A stretch of 64,000 nt of DNA, taken from JTS-AC122 sp050246015. GTDB lineage: Bacteria; Planctomycetota; Phycisphaerae; Phycisphaerales; UBA1924. How positions within the stretch are numbered: position 1 is the first letter of the stretch; every line of letters starts with the position of its first letter. The stretch is taken from contig JBFWWU010000004.1 in the NCBI GenBank assembly GCA_050246015.1, forward strand, positions 1 through 64,000. Reading direction: 5' to 3'. A model generated the notes under the pieces. It saw only the letters and a list, made by a program, of their open reading frames with translations. It searched no databases and was not told where the DNA came from. Of this stretch, positions 41,837-50,602 are shown piece by piece. The position numbers and the translations under genes are program-made.

Positions 41837-42487
41837 TCAGCCGCCGAACGCCTTCTTGTAGTCTTCCACGAACTTCTTCAGGCCCGTGTCCGTCAGCGGG
41901 TGGTTCAGCATCCCCTTGATGACGCCGAACGGCACCGTCGCCACGTCCGCTCCCCCCAGCGCGCAGTCCACCATGTGCTTGCTGTGCCGGACCGATGCGG
42001 CCAGCACCTTGGTCTTGTACCCGTAGTTGTCGTACACCTGCCGGATCTGGTGGATCAGCGTCATCCCATCCTCACCAACATCGTCCAGCCGGCCGATGAA
42101 CGGGCTCACCAGGTACGCGCCCGCCTTGGCCACCAGCAGCGCCTGCAGCGGCTGAAAGCACAGCGTCAGATTCGTCCGTATCCCCGCGTCGCTGAACGCC
42201 TTGCACGCCTTGAGCCCGTCCACGGTGCACGGCAGTTTCACCACGATGTTCGATGCCACCTTCGCGTGCGCATGCCCCTCCCTCATCATCCCGGCGAAGT
42301 CGGTCGCGATCACTTCCGCCGACACCGGGCCTTTGACAATCTCACAGATCTCCGCCAGGCGCTTCGAATACGTCGTGTTCTTTTCTTTCGCGATGAGCGA
42401 TGGGTTCGTCGTCACGCCGTCCAGTACGCCCCAAGCGGCGGCTTCCTTGATCTCATCCAGATTCGCCGTGTCGATGTACAGTTCCAT
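41837..42487 (-). CDS. Fructose-6-phosphate aldolase / small transaldolase
   Basis: A 216-residue class I aldolase of the TalC/FSA type. It begins MELYIDTANLDEIK, has DGVTTNPSL, the Schiff-base Lys in IVVKLPCT (K84), and SPFIGRLDD. Both transaldolase and fructose-6-phosphate aldolase activities occur in this family and cannot be separated by eye. It is transcribed toward the sigma-54 activator gene, with 19 bases between. The transketolase gene elsewhere could supply the partner reaction. Confidence 0.88.
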   Translation of the reverse strand: MELYIDTANLDEIKEAAAWGVLDGVTTNPSLIAKEKNTTYSKRLAEICEIVKGPVSAEVIATDFAGMMREGHAHAKVASNIVVKLPCTVDGLKACKAFSDAGIRTNLTLCFQPLQALLVAKAGAYLVSPFIGRLDDVGEDGMTLIHQIRQVYDNYGYKTKVLAASVRHSKHMVDCALGGADVATVPFGVIKGMLNHPLTDTGLKKFVEDYKKAFGG

Positions 42488-42632
42488 GAACCATAATAGT
42501 CTTCCCCAGCGGTCCCTTTCGGGTTCTAGACCGGGTATCTTGTACACGCCTGTCGCGGCTGAGAACCTCGATTCAGTTCCCGGCATCCAAGCGGACCCGG
42601 CTCACTCGTTCGAGCAGGCCAGAAGGCGGACC

Positions 42633-42887
42633 ATGACCCCGGCGGAACTCATCGTGATCGGCGCGAGCGTCTATCTCATCGCGGGCACGCTCTTCTCGGT
42701 TTATTTCGTCCTCCTGGGCGTCACCCGCCTTGACCCCGGCGCCGCCGGCTCACACTGGGCCTTCAGGGTCTTCATCTTTCCCGGCAGCGCCGCGCTCTGG
42801 CCCTGGCTTCTCCTTCGCCTGTGCCGCTCCGCCACGTCGGCCTCCACGCCCGCGCACGCCCCGAACGCCGGAGGGCCCCACGCATGA
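42633..42887 (+). CDS. Small membrane protein, redox operon gene 1
   Basis: An 84-residue protein with two hydrophobic helices (LIVIGASVYLIAGTLFSVYFV and FRVFIFPGSAALWPWLLL). GAAGGCGG precedes the ATG. Its stop overlaps the next start (ATGA). Alone it is not recognised, but it begins a four-gene unit with a heme/Rieske protein, so it may be a small subunit or assembly helper. Confidence 0.7.
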   Translation: MTPAELIVIGASVYLIAGTLFSVYFVLLGVTRLDPGAAGSHWAFRVFIFPGSAALWPWLLLRLCRSATSASTPAHAPNAGGPHA

Positions 42888-43066
42888 CCCTCGCGCACCG
42901 TCGCCGGCATCTGGTCATGTGGACGATACTCCTCCCGCTCCTGGTCATCGGTCTCACCTCCGCGCTCAAAGCCCGAAAGCCCCGCGCCGTGTCACCCGCG
43001 ATCCCTCGTGAGGCGGCGCGTCCCGTCAGCATCCCGCCGTCCAATGATCCCGGAGACGCCCCATGA
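42884..43066 (+). CDS. Small membrane-anchored protein, redox operon gene 2
   Basis: A 60-residue protein with one hydrophobic segment (MWTILLPLLVIGLTSAL) followed by a basic, Pro-rich tail. It overlaps both neighbours: four bases with the gene before and four with the gene after. Too small to recognise; it may be a subunit of the membrane complex encoded next. Confidence 0.65.
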   Translation: MTLAHRRRHLVMWTILLPLLVIGLTSALKARKPRAVSPAIPREAARPVSIPPSNDPGDAP

Positions 43067-44157
43067 GCGTTTCCTACACATGGGTCGGCTGGAACCGGCA
43101 AAAACGGATCTACGACGTCGTCATGGTCTCCAGCGCGGCGCTCTTCATCGCCCTCTTCATTGTCGTCGCCCGAGCGGTCGAGCCGCCAGGCCAGGGCCTG
43201 AGCGACGTGCAACTGCTCATCCGCGCCCTGGGCGTCGCCGCGATCGTCCTCCTGCACATCATCCTCTGCATCGGCCCTCTGGCGCGATTCGACCGCCGCT
43301 TGCTCCCCCTCCTCTACAACCGTCGCCACCTCGGCGTCTTCACCTTCTTCGTCGCGCTCGCCCACGCCTCGCTCTCGCTGATCTGGTACCACGGCTTCGG
43401 CAACGTCGCCTCGCCCGTTTCGCTCCTGCAATCCAATACCAACTTCCGATCCATCTCCCAGTTCCCTTTCGAACTCCTGGGCCTGCTCGCGCTGATCATC
43501 CTCTTCCTCATGGCGGCGACCAGCCACGACTTCTGGCTTAAGAACCTCTCCCCGCGCGTCTGGAAGTCACTGCACATGCTCGTCTACGTCGCCTACGCCG
43601 CGCTGGTCTTGCACGTCGCCCTGGGCGTCCTTCAGCACGAGACCAGCCCGGTCCTCGCCGCCGCTCTGGGACTCGGCGTGCTCCTGGTGGGGTCTCTACA
43701 CCTCACGGCTGGGTGGTGCGAATCGCTCCGCGACACTCCTCTGAATATCGAGTCCACGAACGACGATGCTCGCGCGGACGCCTGGGTCGACGTCGGCGCT
43801 GTTGACCAGATCCCCAATGAGCGCGGGCGCGTCGTCTGCCTGCGCGACCCGGCCGGTGGTCACGCCGAACGGATCGCCGTGTTCAAGTACGACGGCAAGG
43901 TGTCCGCGGTCTCCAACGTCTGCGAGCATCAGGGCGGTCCGCTGGGCGAAGGCAAGATCGTCGCCGGTTGCATCACCTGCCCCTGGCACGGGTACCAGTA
44001 CCTCCCCGGGTCCGGCCAATCCCCGCCGCCATTCACCGAGAAAATCAAGACCTATCAGGTTCGCATCGAGTCGCGCCGCGTGCTCGTCAACCCCCGCGCG
44101 CTCCCCCCCGGCACGCCCGTGCCCCCAGCCTTGATCCCGGAGGTCGCCGATGCCTGA
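43063..44157 (+). CDS. YedZ/ferric-reductase-like membrane domain fused to a Rieske domain
   Basis: A 364-residue fusion. The first ~215 residues have about six helices with paired His (H65, H101, H110, H171, H184, H191) suited to b-type heme, as in MsrQ/YedZ. The C-terminal part is a Rieske [2Fe-2S] domain with C287-x-H289 and C306-x2-H309 in CPWHGYQY. It could pass electrons from the quinone pool to a periplasmic or membrane partner. Start and stop overlap neighbours, so it is tightly co-translated. No molybdopterin reductase gene is adjacent. Confidence 0.8.
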   Translation: MSVSYTWVGWNRQKRIYDVVMVSSAALFIALFIVVARAVEPPGQGLSDVQLLIRALGVAAIVLLHIILCIGPLARFDRRLLPLLYNRRHLGVFTFFVALAHASLSLIWYHGFGNVASPVSLLQSNTNFRSISQFPFELLGLLALIILFLMAATSHDFWLKNLSPRVWKSLHMLVYVAYAALVLHVALGVLQHETSPVLAAALGLGVLLVGSLHLTAGWCESLRDTPLNIESTNDDARADAWVDVGAVDQIPNERGRVVCLRDPAGGHAERIAVFKYDGKVSAVSNVCEHQGGPLGEGKIVAGCITCPWHGYQYLPGSGQSPPPFTEKIKTYQVRIESRRVLVNPRALPPGTPVPPALIPEVADA

Positions 44158-44941
44158 ACCTGCTTCCGCGCCCGCCGATCCGACGACTCCTCCCACGGAC
44201 GAGTTCTACATCGGTTACGCGCCAAAGGCCCCACCCGCGGTCGCGCGACGCACGCGCCTCATCGTCGCCGCCTATGTCCTCTTCAGCATGATCATCGCGA
44301 CCGTCTGCGTCGCGTTCATCAAGCCCACCGGCGACGGCGTCTGGGAAGACGGCTCCTTCAAATCGTTCACCGGCACCCTCCTCAAGAAGCCCTATCCCAT
44401 CATCATCCTCGACAAGCCGCTCGCCGACGGCGTCGGGTCCACCGCCCTCCTCGTCGACTTCGGCAAGCGCGGGGCCCAGCAGCGCGTGCAATCCCTCTCC
44501 GGCCGCGTCAGGGTCACCGGCACCACCCTGCATCGCGACGGCCGCGGCATGATCGAACTCGCCCCAGACCCCGACGCCATCGCCGAACTCAAGAGCGAAG
44601 CCGCCATCCTGCCCTCCTTCGCCCGCGACATCACGCCGGTCACGCTCCGCGGCGAGATCGTCGATCCCAAGTGCTTCCTGGGCGCCATGAAACCCGGCGA
44701 AGGAAAGACCCACAAAGCCTGTGCGATCCGGTGCATCTCCGGAGGCATCCCGCCGACCCTGGTGTGTTGGGACGCCCAGGGAAACTCGACGTACTTCGTG
44801 CTCGCTGATGAATCAGGCAACCCCGCCTGCGACCTCTTTCTCGATGTGATCGGCCAGCCCGTCGAGGTTACCGGCACGCTCGCTCGACTCGGCGACCTCA
44901 TGTTCCTGTTGGCTCGACGCCAGGATGTTCATCCATTGTAA
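44150..44941 (+). CDS. Membrane-anchored protein with conserved Cys/His motif, redox operon gene 4
   Basis: A 263-residue protein with an N-terminal helix near residue 40-60. Toward the C-terminus is DPKCFLGAMKPGEG followed by HKACAIRCISGGIPP, a Cys/His-rich motif I associate with redox proteins near molybdopterin enzymes in other bacteria. It has three Cys plus one His suitable for binding a metal or heme. It overlaps the Rieske fusion by eight bases, so it is likely part of the same complex. Confidence 0.75.
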   Translation: MPEPASAPADPTTPPTDEFYIGYAPKAPPAVARRTRLIVAAYVLFSMIIATVCVAFIKPTGDGVWEDGSFKSFTGTLLKKPYPIIILDKPLADGVGSTALLVDFGKRGAQQRVQSLSGRVRVTGTTLHRDGRGMIELAPDPDAIAELKSEAAILPSFARDITPVTLRGEIVDPKCFLGAMKPGEGKTHKACAIRCISGGIPPTLVCWDAQGNSTYFVLADESGNPACDLFLDVIGQPVEVTGTLARLGDLMFLLARRQDVHPL

Positions 44942-45026
44942 GGTGTTCGTGGTCAAATCGGTGGGTATGATCCGAGTTAGCAACTGCTCACCCTCCCAAC
45001 GCCATCGCGCCATCGGGACCGCCTCC

Positions 45027-45629
45027 ATGAAGTCAACGACTCATTCATCCAAACTCAGGGCCGCCGAAACTCCGGCACCTGGTATGTCCTGGGGAACGGT
45101 GACGCTTAGCGATCCGGGTCGCTCCTCGGACTGCGTGATCGCCGCGGTTATGCTGCTCGATCAGGCCAGCGCCCTCATCGCCGGGCTCGACGATCGCGCG
45201 TTTGCATCACCATCCTCCCGTATCGCAGGCGGCACGATCGGCAAGCACTTCCGGCACTGCCTCGACCACTTCGCCGCCGTTGCCCAGACACTGATCGACG
45301 GCTCGCCGATCGACTACGACCATCGCGACCGCGATGTCCCGATGGAGACCGACCGCCGGGCCGCGCTCGATCGCTTCAGCGCCGTGCGCCGCGCCCTCCT
45401 GGAGATCCTCCCGGCCCATGTGGATCGACCGGTCTGCGTGCGAGTGATGCTCACCGGTGATGGGCACGAAGCCGATTTCAGATCGACCCTCGGCCGCGAG
45501 ATCGCCTTCGCCGCTCACCACGCGGTCCATCACCACGCCATGATCAGATCCATCGCCGACGAGTTCGGCTTCACCTCTCCCCCCGAGTTCGGCAAGGCCC
45601 CGTCAACCATCAACTTCGAATCGCGCTAG
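45027..45629 (+). CDS. DinB-family metal-binding protein
   Basis: A 200-residue four-helix-bundle protein of the DinB type. Helix motifs GKHFRHCLDHF and HHAVHHHAMI supply the three metal His. Such proteins are often thiol transferases or stress proteins. Several in-frame starts are possible; ATG 45027 gives an N-terminus MKSTTHSSK, ATG 45084 a shorter form. No ribosome site decides it. It is monocistronic after the redox operon. Confidence 0.75.
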   Translation: MKSTTHSSKLRAAETPAPGMSWGTVTLSDPGRSSDCVIAAVMLLDQASALIAGLDDRAFASPSSRIAGGTIGKHFRHCLDHFAAVAQTLIDGSPIDYDHRDRDVPMETDRRAALDRFSAVRRALLEILPAHVDRPVCVRVMLTGDGHEADFRSTLGREIAFAAHHAVHHHAMIRSIADEFGFTSPPEFGKAPSTINFESR

Positions 45630-45723
45630 CCCTCTTTCCTTTGAATGCCGGCGAATCGCCCCATCATCATCCAACCACGCTCACCCCCCCTGATACGCTA
45701 CCATCCGCTTCACTTCCGCGCCT

Positions 45724-46659
45724 ATGTGCACCGTTTCCATCATTCCCTTTGCTCTCCCACACGCGGCGACGGCCCCAATTCCCATTGGTTCGTCTCACGG
45801 CGCGCCCACTTCGCACGCCCAGACCGTCCGCCCCCTCGGCTTCCGCATCGTCACCAACCGCGACGAACTCCGCACTCGCCCTCCCGCCATCGATCCCGCC
45901 TGGCACGATTTCGAACCCGGCGGCCGCCGCGCCATCTACCCCATCGACCCCGCCGGCGGTGGAACCTGGATCGGCGGCTCCACCTCCGGCCTGGTCCTCT
46001 GCCTCCTCAACGGCAACCCCATCCCCGCCCCGACACTCCCCCCCAAGTCCAAACTCGTCTCCCGCGGCGTCATCATCCCACGCCTCTTCGCTCGCGCCGG
46101 CTCCGACCCCTCCCTCTCCGCCGTCCTCGCTAACCTCGCCTCCTTCGACCTCTCCGGCTTCGCGCCGTTCCGCCTCGTCGCGGTCACTCCCTCGGCTGAC
46201 CCGGCCCGTCATGGATTCGTCGCCGTCGAAGCCTCCTGGGACCGCACCGAACTGATCCAGCGCGAACACCCCACCGGCCCCGCCTGCTTCGTCAGCAGCG
46301 GCCTGGGCGATCCCCTCGTCAAGCCCCGCATCACCCTCTTCAACGAGTTGGTCCGCGCCTCGCGAAGTTCACTCGCCGACCTCCCCGCCGCCCAGGACCG
46401 TTTCCACCGACACACCTGGACCGACCGGACCGAGATCAGCGTGATGATGAGCCGCCGCGAAGCCCGCACCGTCTCCATCACCAGCATCGAGGTCTCACCC
46501 ACCGTCGATGCGGAGCACGCCGAGTGCTCCCTGCTCCTCGAGTACGAGCCGATCGACCACCGCGCCGCGGCTTCTCCCGCGCACGCCGATCAGGTCGTCC
46601 CGGCTGCCGCCAAGCACCGCGTTGTCGTTCCCGCTCGGGTCGCCCGCCGCGCGCAGTAA
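45724..46659 (+). CDS. NRDE-family (TANGO2-like) protein
   Basis: A 311-residue NRDE protein, a family spread through bacteria and eukaryotes (TANGO2). It starts MCTVSI, where the Cys-2 is the Ntn-hydrolase-like nucleophile position, and has TNRDE and GGGTWIG. An insertion rich in Ala/Pro/Thr/His lies between residues 10 and 40 (PIGSSHGAPTSHAQ). Function in bacteria is not settled. The ATG was taken as the first giving this N-terminus. Confidence 0.8.
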   Translation: MCTVSIIPFALPHAATAPIPIGSSHGAPTSHAQTVRPLGFRIVTNRDELRTRPPAIDPAWHDFEPGGRRAIYPIDPAGGGTWIGGSTSGLVLCLLNGNPIPAPTLPPKSKLVSRGVIIPRLFARAGSDPSLSAVLANLASFDLSGFAPFRLVAVTPSADPARHGFVAVEASWDRTELIQREHPTGPACFVSSGLGDPLVKPRITLFNELVRASRSSLADLPAAQDRFHRHTWTDRTEISVMMSRREARTVSITSIEVSPTVDAEHAECSLLLEYEPIDHRAAASPAHADQVVPAAAKHRVVVPARVARRAQ

Positions 46660-46698
46660 CCGTCGGCTGTACCGAGTTCCTGATCCGTACGATCCGCC

Positions 46699-47322
46699 GT
46701 GAGCGATCACGCCCCGGCCAACTCACCCGCGCCAACGTCAACCGGCGATCCCGCCTCGGCCTCCCTGGAGTCGCCGCGGTCCCCCGCGACCCCCGCCCCC
46801 CCCGCCCCCCCCGCCCCCCGCGACCTCCTCGTCAGTTTCCTCGCCCAGCACGACGCGCCCTGCCCGCGCTGCGGGTACTGCCTCCGCGGCGTCGAATCCC
46901 GCACCTGCCCAGAGTGCGGCGAATCGCTCGCCCTCCAACTCTCGCGACGCTCCACCCTCCACCTCCGCGACGGCGACTTCCGGTATTTCCTCCTCCTGGG
47001 CTTCGGTTGGCCCATGCTCGCCGGCCTCATGAACGGCTTCCGCGCCTTCCAGCAGGCTCGCGCCATCGCCTCCTTCTACGGCTCCCGCCAGAATGTCGTC
47101 TCCTCCGGGTGGGAACTCGTCGATTGGTCCGTCTGGCTCCGCCTGGGTTGGTCGCTCTACCTCGCCCTCGCCGGGGCCGCCGGCCTGTGCGTCGTCGTCT
47201 GGCACTGGTCCAGACCCTGCGCCATCACCCGCACGCTCAAGATTGCCCACGCCTGCCTCTTCGTCTTCGGCGTGTACCTCGCCTGGCATGTCGCCTGGTT
47301 CGCCATCGAACTCATCCAATGA
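46699..47322 (+). CDS. Membrane protein with N-terminal zinc ribbon
   Basis: A 207-residue protein starting with GTG. The first ~45 residues are Ala/Pro/Ser-rich, then a zinc ribbon CPRCGYCLRGVES...CPECGES, then about four hydrophobic helices. The Pro-rich part is encoded by C-rich DNA with two runs of eight C and one of six (46796-46819), a slippage-prone stretch. Related to the ribbon-bearing membrane protein at 21546. Function unknown. Confidence 0.65.
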   Translation: MSDHAPANSPAPTSTGDPASASLESPRSPATPAPPAPPAPRDLLVSFLAQHDAPCPRCGYCLRGVESRTCPECGESLALQLSRRSTLHLRDGDFRYFLLLGFGWPMLAGLMNGFRAFQQARAIASFYGSRQNVVSSGWELVDWSVWLRLGWSLYLALAGAAGLCVVVWHWSRPCAITRTLKIAHACLFVFGVYLAWHVAWFAIELIQ

Positions 47323-47344
47323 TGCTGCACGCGACCGCGCCCCT

Positions 47345-48037
47345 TCAAGGCAGCGGCTGCACCCATCGACCCTGGATGTCCCACTGGATCCGTGCCGATC
47401 CGTCGCAGAATCCCGTGTTGAATCCTCGACGCGGGCCCGCCTTGGAATGGAACCGCCCCAGCCGCTCGACCACGTGCGATTCCTGCCGGAAGTCCAGCAC
47501 GCTCGCCGTTCTGGATTGCGGGGTGTCGCCCGTCCGCGCCGAATCAACAATCAGCGGCGTCTCCGTCGGCCGCTCGATCTTCTCCAGATCGATGTACGCC
47601 GGATCGTTCTCGTCATCGAAGTTGTCCGGGTCCGGCGGCATCCCCTGCATCGATAGCCCCGCGTGCCCCGTCGCGTTCATCGCGTACGTCCGCGTCATGT
47701 CTCCGTAGAACGCATCCACCGTCGGGCACACCAGCACGCTCGGCTTCGAATACAACTCTCCCACCGTCGTCCCGTCTCGCCCCGTCGCAACCTGCACCAC
47801 CAGCGCCCAGTTGGGAACCTGCCCGTACGGCTGCCCGACCGCCGGGCCCTTCCCCTTGTAGTCGTCCGCGTACGAGCGGCAGATCGCAACGCTCTGACGC
47901 AGGTTGGACAGGCACACCGCCTTGCGACCGGATTCGCGGATCGACGCCACCGCGGGCAGCAGCAGCGATAGCAGCACCGCCACGATCGCGATTGTCACCA
48001 GGATCTCGATCAGCGTGAACGCGCGGCGAGATGTCAT
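47345..48037 (-). CDS. Prepilin-like exported protein
   Basis: A 230-residue protein with a type IV prepilin leader RRAFTLIEILVTIAIVAVLL and then a Cys/Gly-rich domain (DYKGKGP, SVLVCP, GHAGLSMQG, NTGFCDGS). This resembles the DUF1559-type planctomycete pseudopilin family. The ATG at 48037 gives the shortest leader; an ATG at 48055 is also possible and has GAGGG too close. It converges with the zinc-ribbon gene. Confidence 0.75.
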   Translation of the reverse strand: MTSRRAFTLIEILVTIAIVAVLLSLLLPAVASIRESGRKAVCLSNLRQSVAICRSYADDYKGKGPAVGQPYGQVPNWALVVQVATGRDGTTVGELYSKPSVLVCPTVDAFYGDMTRTYAMNATGHAGLSMQGMPPDPDNFDDENDPAYIDLEKIERPTETPLIVDSARTGDTPQSRTASVLDFRQESHVVERLGRFHSKAGPRRGFNTGFCDGSARIQWDIQGRWVQPLP

Positions 48038-48209
48038 GGTGCGAACGTCCAACATTCCCTCGCGTGCCTCGTCCGCCCCGCCCCGTCAGGCACACTCAAG
48101 ACAGTATACTGCTCCCACGCCCCGCAGCCACATTCCAGAATCCAGTCAACTCCGCCAGATCGGTCACTCCGCTGGGGGTCTGAGGCGCCGACCCCTGCAA
48201 ACGCATAAC

Positions 48210-48242
48210 GAAAAAGCGGGCCGGCACTGTGGCTGGCCCGCT
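48210..48242 (-). terminator. Intrinsic terminator after the lamin-tail secreted gene
   Basis: On the minus strand AGCGGGCC (48235-48242) and GGCCCGCT (48215-48222) form an 8-bp stem followed by five T (48211-48215 complement). It lies about 35 bases past the stop of the gene at 48278. Confidence 0.8.
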
Positions 48243-48277
48243 GCTCGCGTGTTATCGATCCTTCGTCGAGCCCGGGC

Positions 48278-50305
48278 TCAGCACCCCATCGGCGGGTTGA
48301 AGAAGCAGACGATGAAGTCGAAGAAGTCCTGGCTGTTGGTCGAGCCGTCGCCGTTGAAGTCGGCATTGCCCGCGAAGAAGCCGATCAGGAAGTCGAAGAA
48401 ATCCTGGGAGTTCACGCCGCCCACGCCGTTCCAATCGCACGGGCAACTCGGCCCCGGATTGCACAGGTGCACCGGCGTCGCGCTGTTGCGCGGCGCCGGA
48501 ACCGCGACAAGGAAGTCCGCGACGTTCTGGTTCGTGTCGCGGCATCCGCCGTTCAGACGGAACGCCGCCAACCCGTTGCCCGTCCCCGCCGCGTTGTCTT
48601 CGCCCTCGAAGCACACCACGTTGCCGTACCCGACCAGGTCCTCCACCGTCGCCGCCGCGCAGTCCGTGTCGATCAGCGTCCCGTCGCGCACCAGCGCCAC
48701 CCGCCCGGCGGATCCGCCCATCGCCAGCGTTCCGACCGCGTCGGGCGCCGGGAGCGGCGGCTGAGTCATATCCATCCCGGCCGCTTCCTGCACCAGGTAG
48801 TACCCGCCCGCCGGGATCACGCCCGACAGCATCGTCTGCGCCAGGAACCCCGTCCCGCTCGAACCCGACGCATACTGCACCGACCACCCCGTGATGTCCA
48901 CCGGCGCGCTCGTGCGATTGAAGAGTTCGATGAAATCGTTGCGGAACACGCCGCCCTGGTTGCCGCCCCCGCCGTACACCTGGCTGATCACCACGCTGGA
49001 CGTCGAATCCTCGCAGACGTTCACCGTGAAGAAATCGATCGTCGCCGTCGCGACCCGTCCCTGCTGATCCATGATGATTCCCACCATCTGCACCGGCCCT
49101 GAAAGTTGGTTCGCCGGGATCGTCTGCCGGTAGGAATAGATCGTGTCGCCGGCCATCGCGTCGCCATTCGAGCCGTCGTCGAAAAACGCCTGGTTGAACG
49201 ACCCGCCGACCTGCGAAAGATCGACGTTCACCGTAATGCCCGTGCTGTCGGGGCGGATGCCCGGGTTGACATCGACCGTGAAGAGCACCTCGTCGCCGCG
49301 GCACGCGCCGGGCGGGCTCGCCCCGCCGAAGCCCGTGGGATTGCAGTTCAGCACCACCACCGTGATCGAGGCGTTGCCCATCCGCCCCTGCCCGTCGGTA
49401 ATCACCACCGGAACGGCGCGGCTGCCAAAGAGCGTCCCCGGCTGCACCGTCGCCTGCGTCGTGTACACGCCGTCCCCCGCCATCGCGTCGGGGAAGTTCC
49501 CGTCATCGAGCATCGGGTTGCCCGGGCCGCCGCCGATCTGCGACGTGTCGGCCGTCACCATGATCCCCGTGCTCGGCGGATTCTCGCCCGGCGTGACCGT
49601 CACGGTGAGCGTCACCGTCTCGTTGATGCACGGATCCGCCGGCGACGACATCCCGCTCCCGCTGGGAGGGGTGCTCGTCGAGCACGTGTTCGTCTGGCTG
49701 CCGGTGTTCCGCGGGCTCGCCGCCAGCGACGCGAAGTCCGAACTGTTGTCGTTATTGTCCTGGCACCCGTTGTTTCCCCGGAACAGCGCGTTGACGTTCA
49801 TCCCAGGCGCCGGAGCCGGCGCAGGCCCCTCGAAGCAGTTCGCCGTCGTGCCGAACCCGATGAAATCAATCACGTTCACCGTCGGGCACGTGCCCGACAG
49901 TGCGGTCGTCTGCATCGCCAAGGCGACTTTCCCCGCCGAGGCGCCCATGTTGATCGTGCCCGTCGCGTCCGGCGCCACCGGGAGCGGCGCGCCGTTCGCG
50001 CCGCCCGACGCCCACTGCACCAGGAAGTACTGCCCCGGGTTCAGCGTCACGCTCGGCAGCGCCGTCAGCGCCCAGGTCGATCCCGTGGCCGACGCGTACT
50101 GCAGCGACAAGCCCGCGAGCGACTCCGCCGACGTCCCCGCATTGAACAGTTCCACGTAGTCGTTCGTGAACGCAGCCCCGGCATTCCCGCCTCCCGCGTA
50201 TACCTGGCTGATCCGCACCTGCGCGCTCGCCGCCGATCCCGCCGCCAGCGCCGTCAGCACCGCCGCACCCATCGCGATCATCCGACAACCTGAGATTCCT
50301 CGCAT
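48278..50305 (-). CDS. Secreted lamin-tail-domain protein with dockerin-like C-terminus
   Basis: A 675-residue exported protein. After a signal peptide (MGAAVLTALAAGSAASAQ) come an LTD-type domain (VRISQVYAGGGNAGAAFTND), two beta domains with DDGNFPDAMAGDGVYT and DDGSNGDAMAGDTIYS, a second LTD domain (VVISQVYGGGGNQGG), and a C-terminal dockerin-like pair (SQDFFDFL then SQDFFDFIVCFF). The last part closely matches the C-terminus of the protease at 24011. GAGGAGG eight bases before the ATG is strong. It may be an exported or surface-bound protein. Confidence 0.8.
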   Translation of the reverse strand: MRGISGCRMIAMGAAVLTALAAGSAASAQVRISQVYAGGGNAGAAFTNDYVELFNAGTSAESLAGLSLQYASATGSTWALTALPSVTLNPGQYFLVQWASGGANGAPLPVAPDATGTINMGASAGKVALAMQTTALSGTCPTVNVIDFIGFGTTANCFEGPAPAPAPGMNVNALFRGNNGCQDNNDNSSDFASLAASPRNTGSQTNTCSTSTPPSGSGMSSPADPCINETVTLTVTVTPGENPPSTGIMVTADTSQIGGGPGNPMLDDGNFPDAMAGDGVYTTQATVQPGTLFGSRAVPVVITDGQGRMGNASITVVVLNCNPTGFGGASPPGACRGDEVLFTVDVNPGIRPDSTGITVNVDLSQVGGSFNQAFFDDGSNGDAMAGDTIYSYRQTIPANQLSGPVQMVGIIMDQQGRVATATIDFFTVNVCEDSTSSVVISQVYGGGGNQGGVFRNDFIELFNRTSAPVDITGWSVQYASGSSGTGFLAQTMLSGVIPAGGYYLVQEAAGMDMTQPPLPAPDAVGTLAMGGSAGRVALVRDGTLIDTDCAAATVEDLVGYGNVVCFEGEDNAAGTGNGLAAFRLNGGCRDTNQNVADFLVAVPAPRNSATPVHLCNPGPSCPCDWNGVGGVNSQDFFDFLIGFFAGNADFNGDGSTNSQDFFDFIVCFFNPPMGC

Positions 50306-50602
50306 CGTGAGACCTCCTCTATAGGGACTACCAGACTCATTCCCGTGCTGCTTGCTCATGTCGCGTCGCGCTCGGAGCCGCTCGCTTCGCGCAGCCCCAG
50401 CACCGACGAACGACGACCGTCACCAGACCTCGCCTTTCCGTGGCTGCTGCACAACGCCGAAGTTGTGGGGGACCGCAAAGAATAGCAAAGCCGCCATTCT
50501 CCGGCCTACTTGACAGGTCGATCCTTCAAAAATCCTGCCGTCTTCACCGAACATAAACGGGCGGGACATTCCCCATCTTGCCGCGCTCCGCTCACACACG
50601 CG

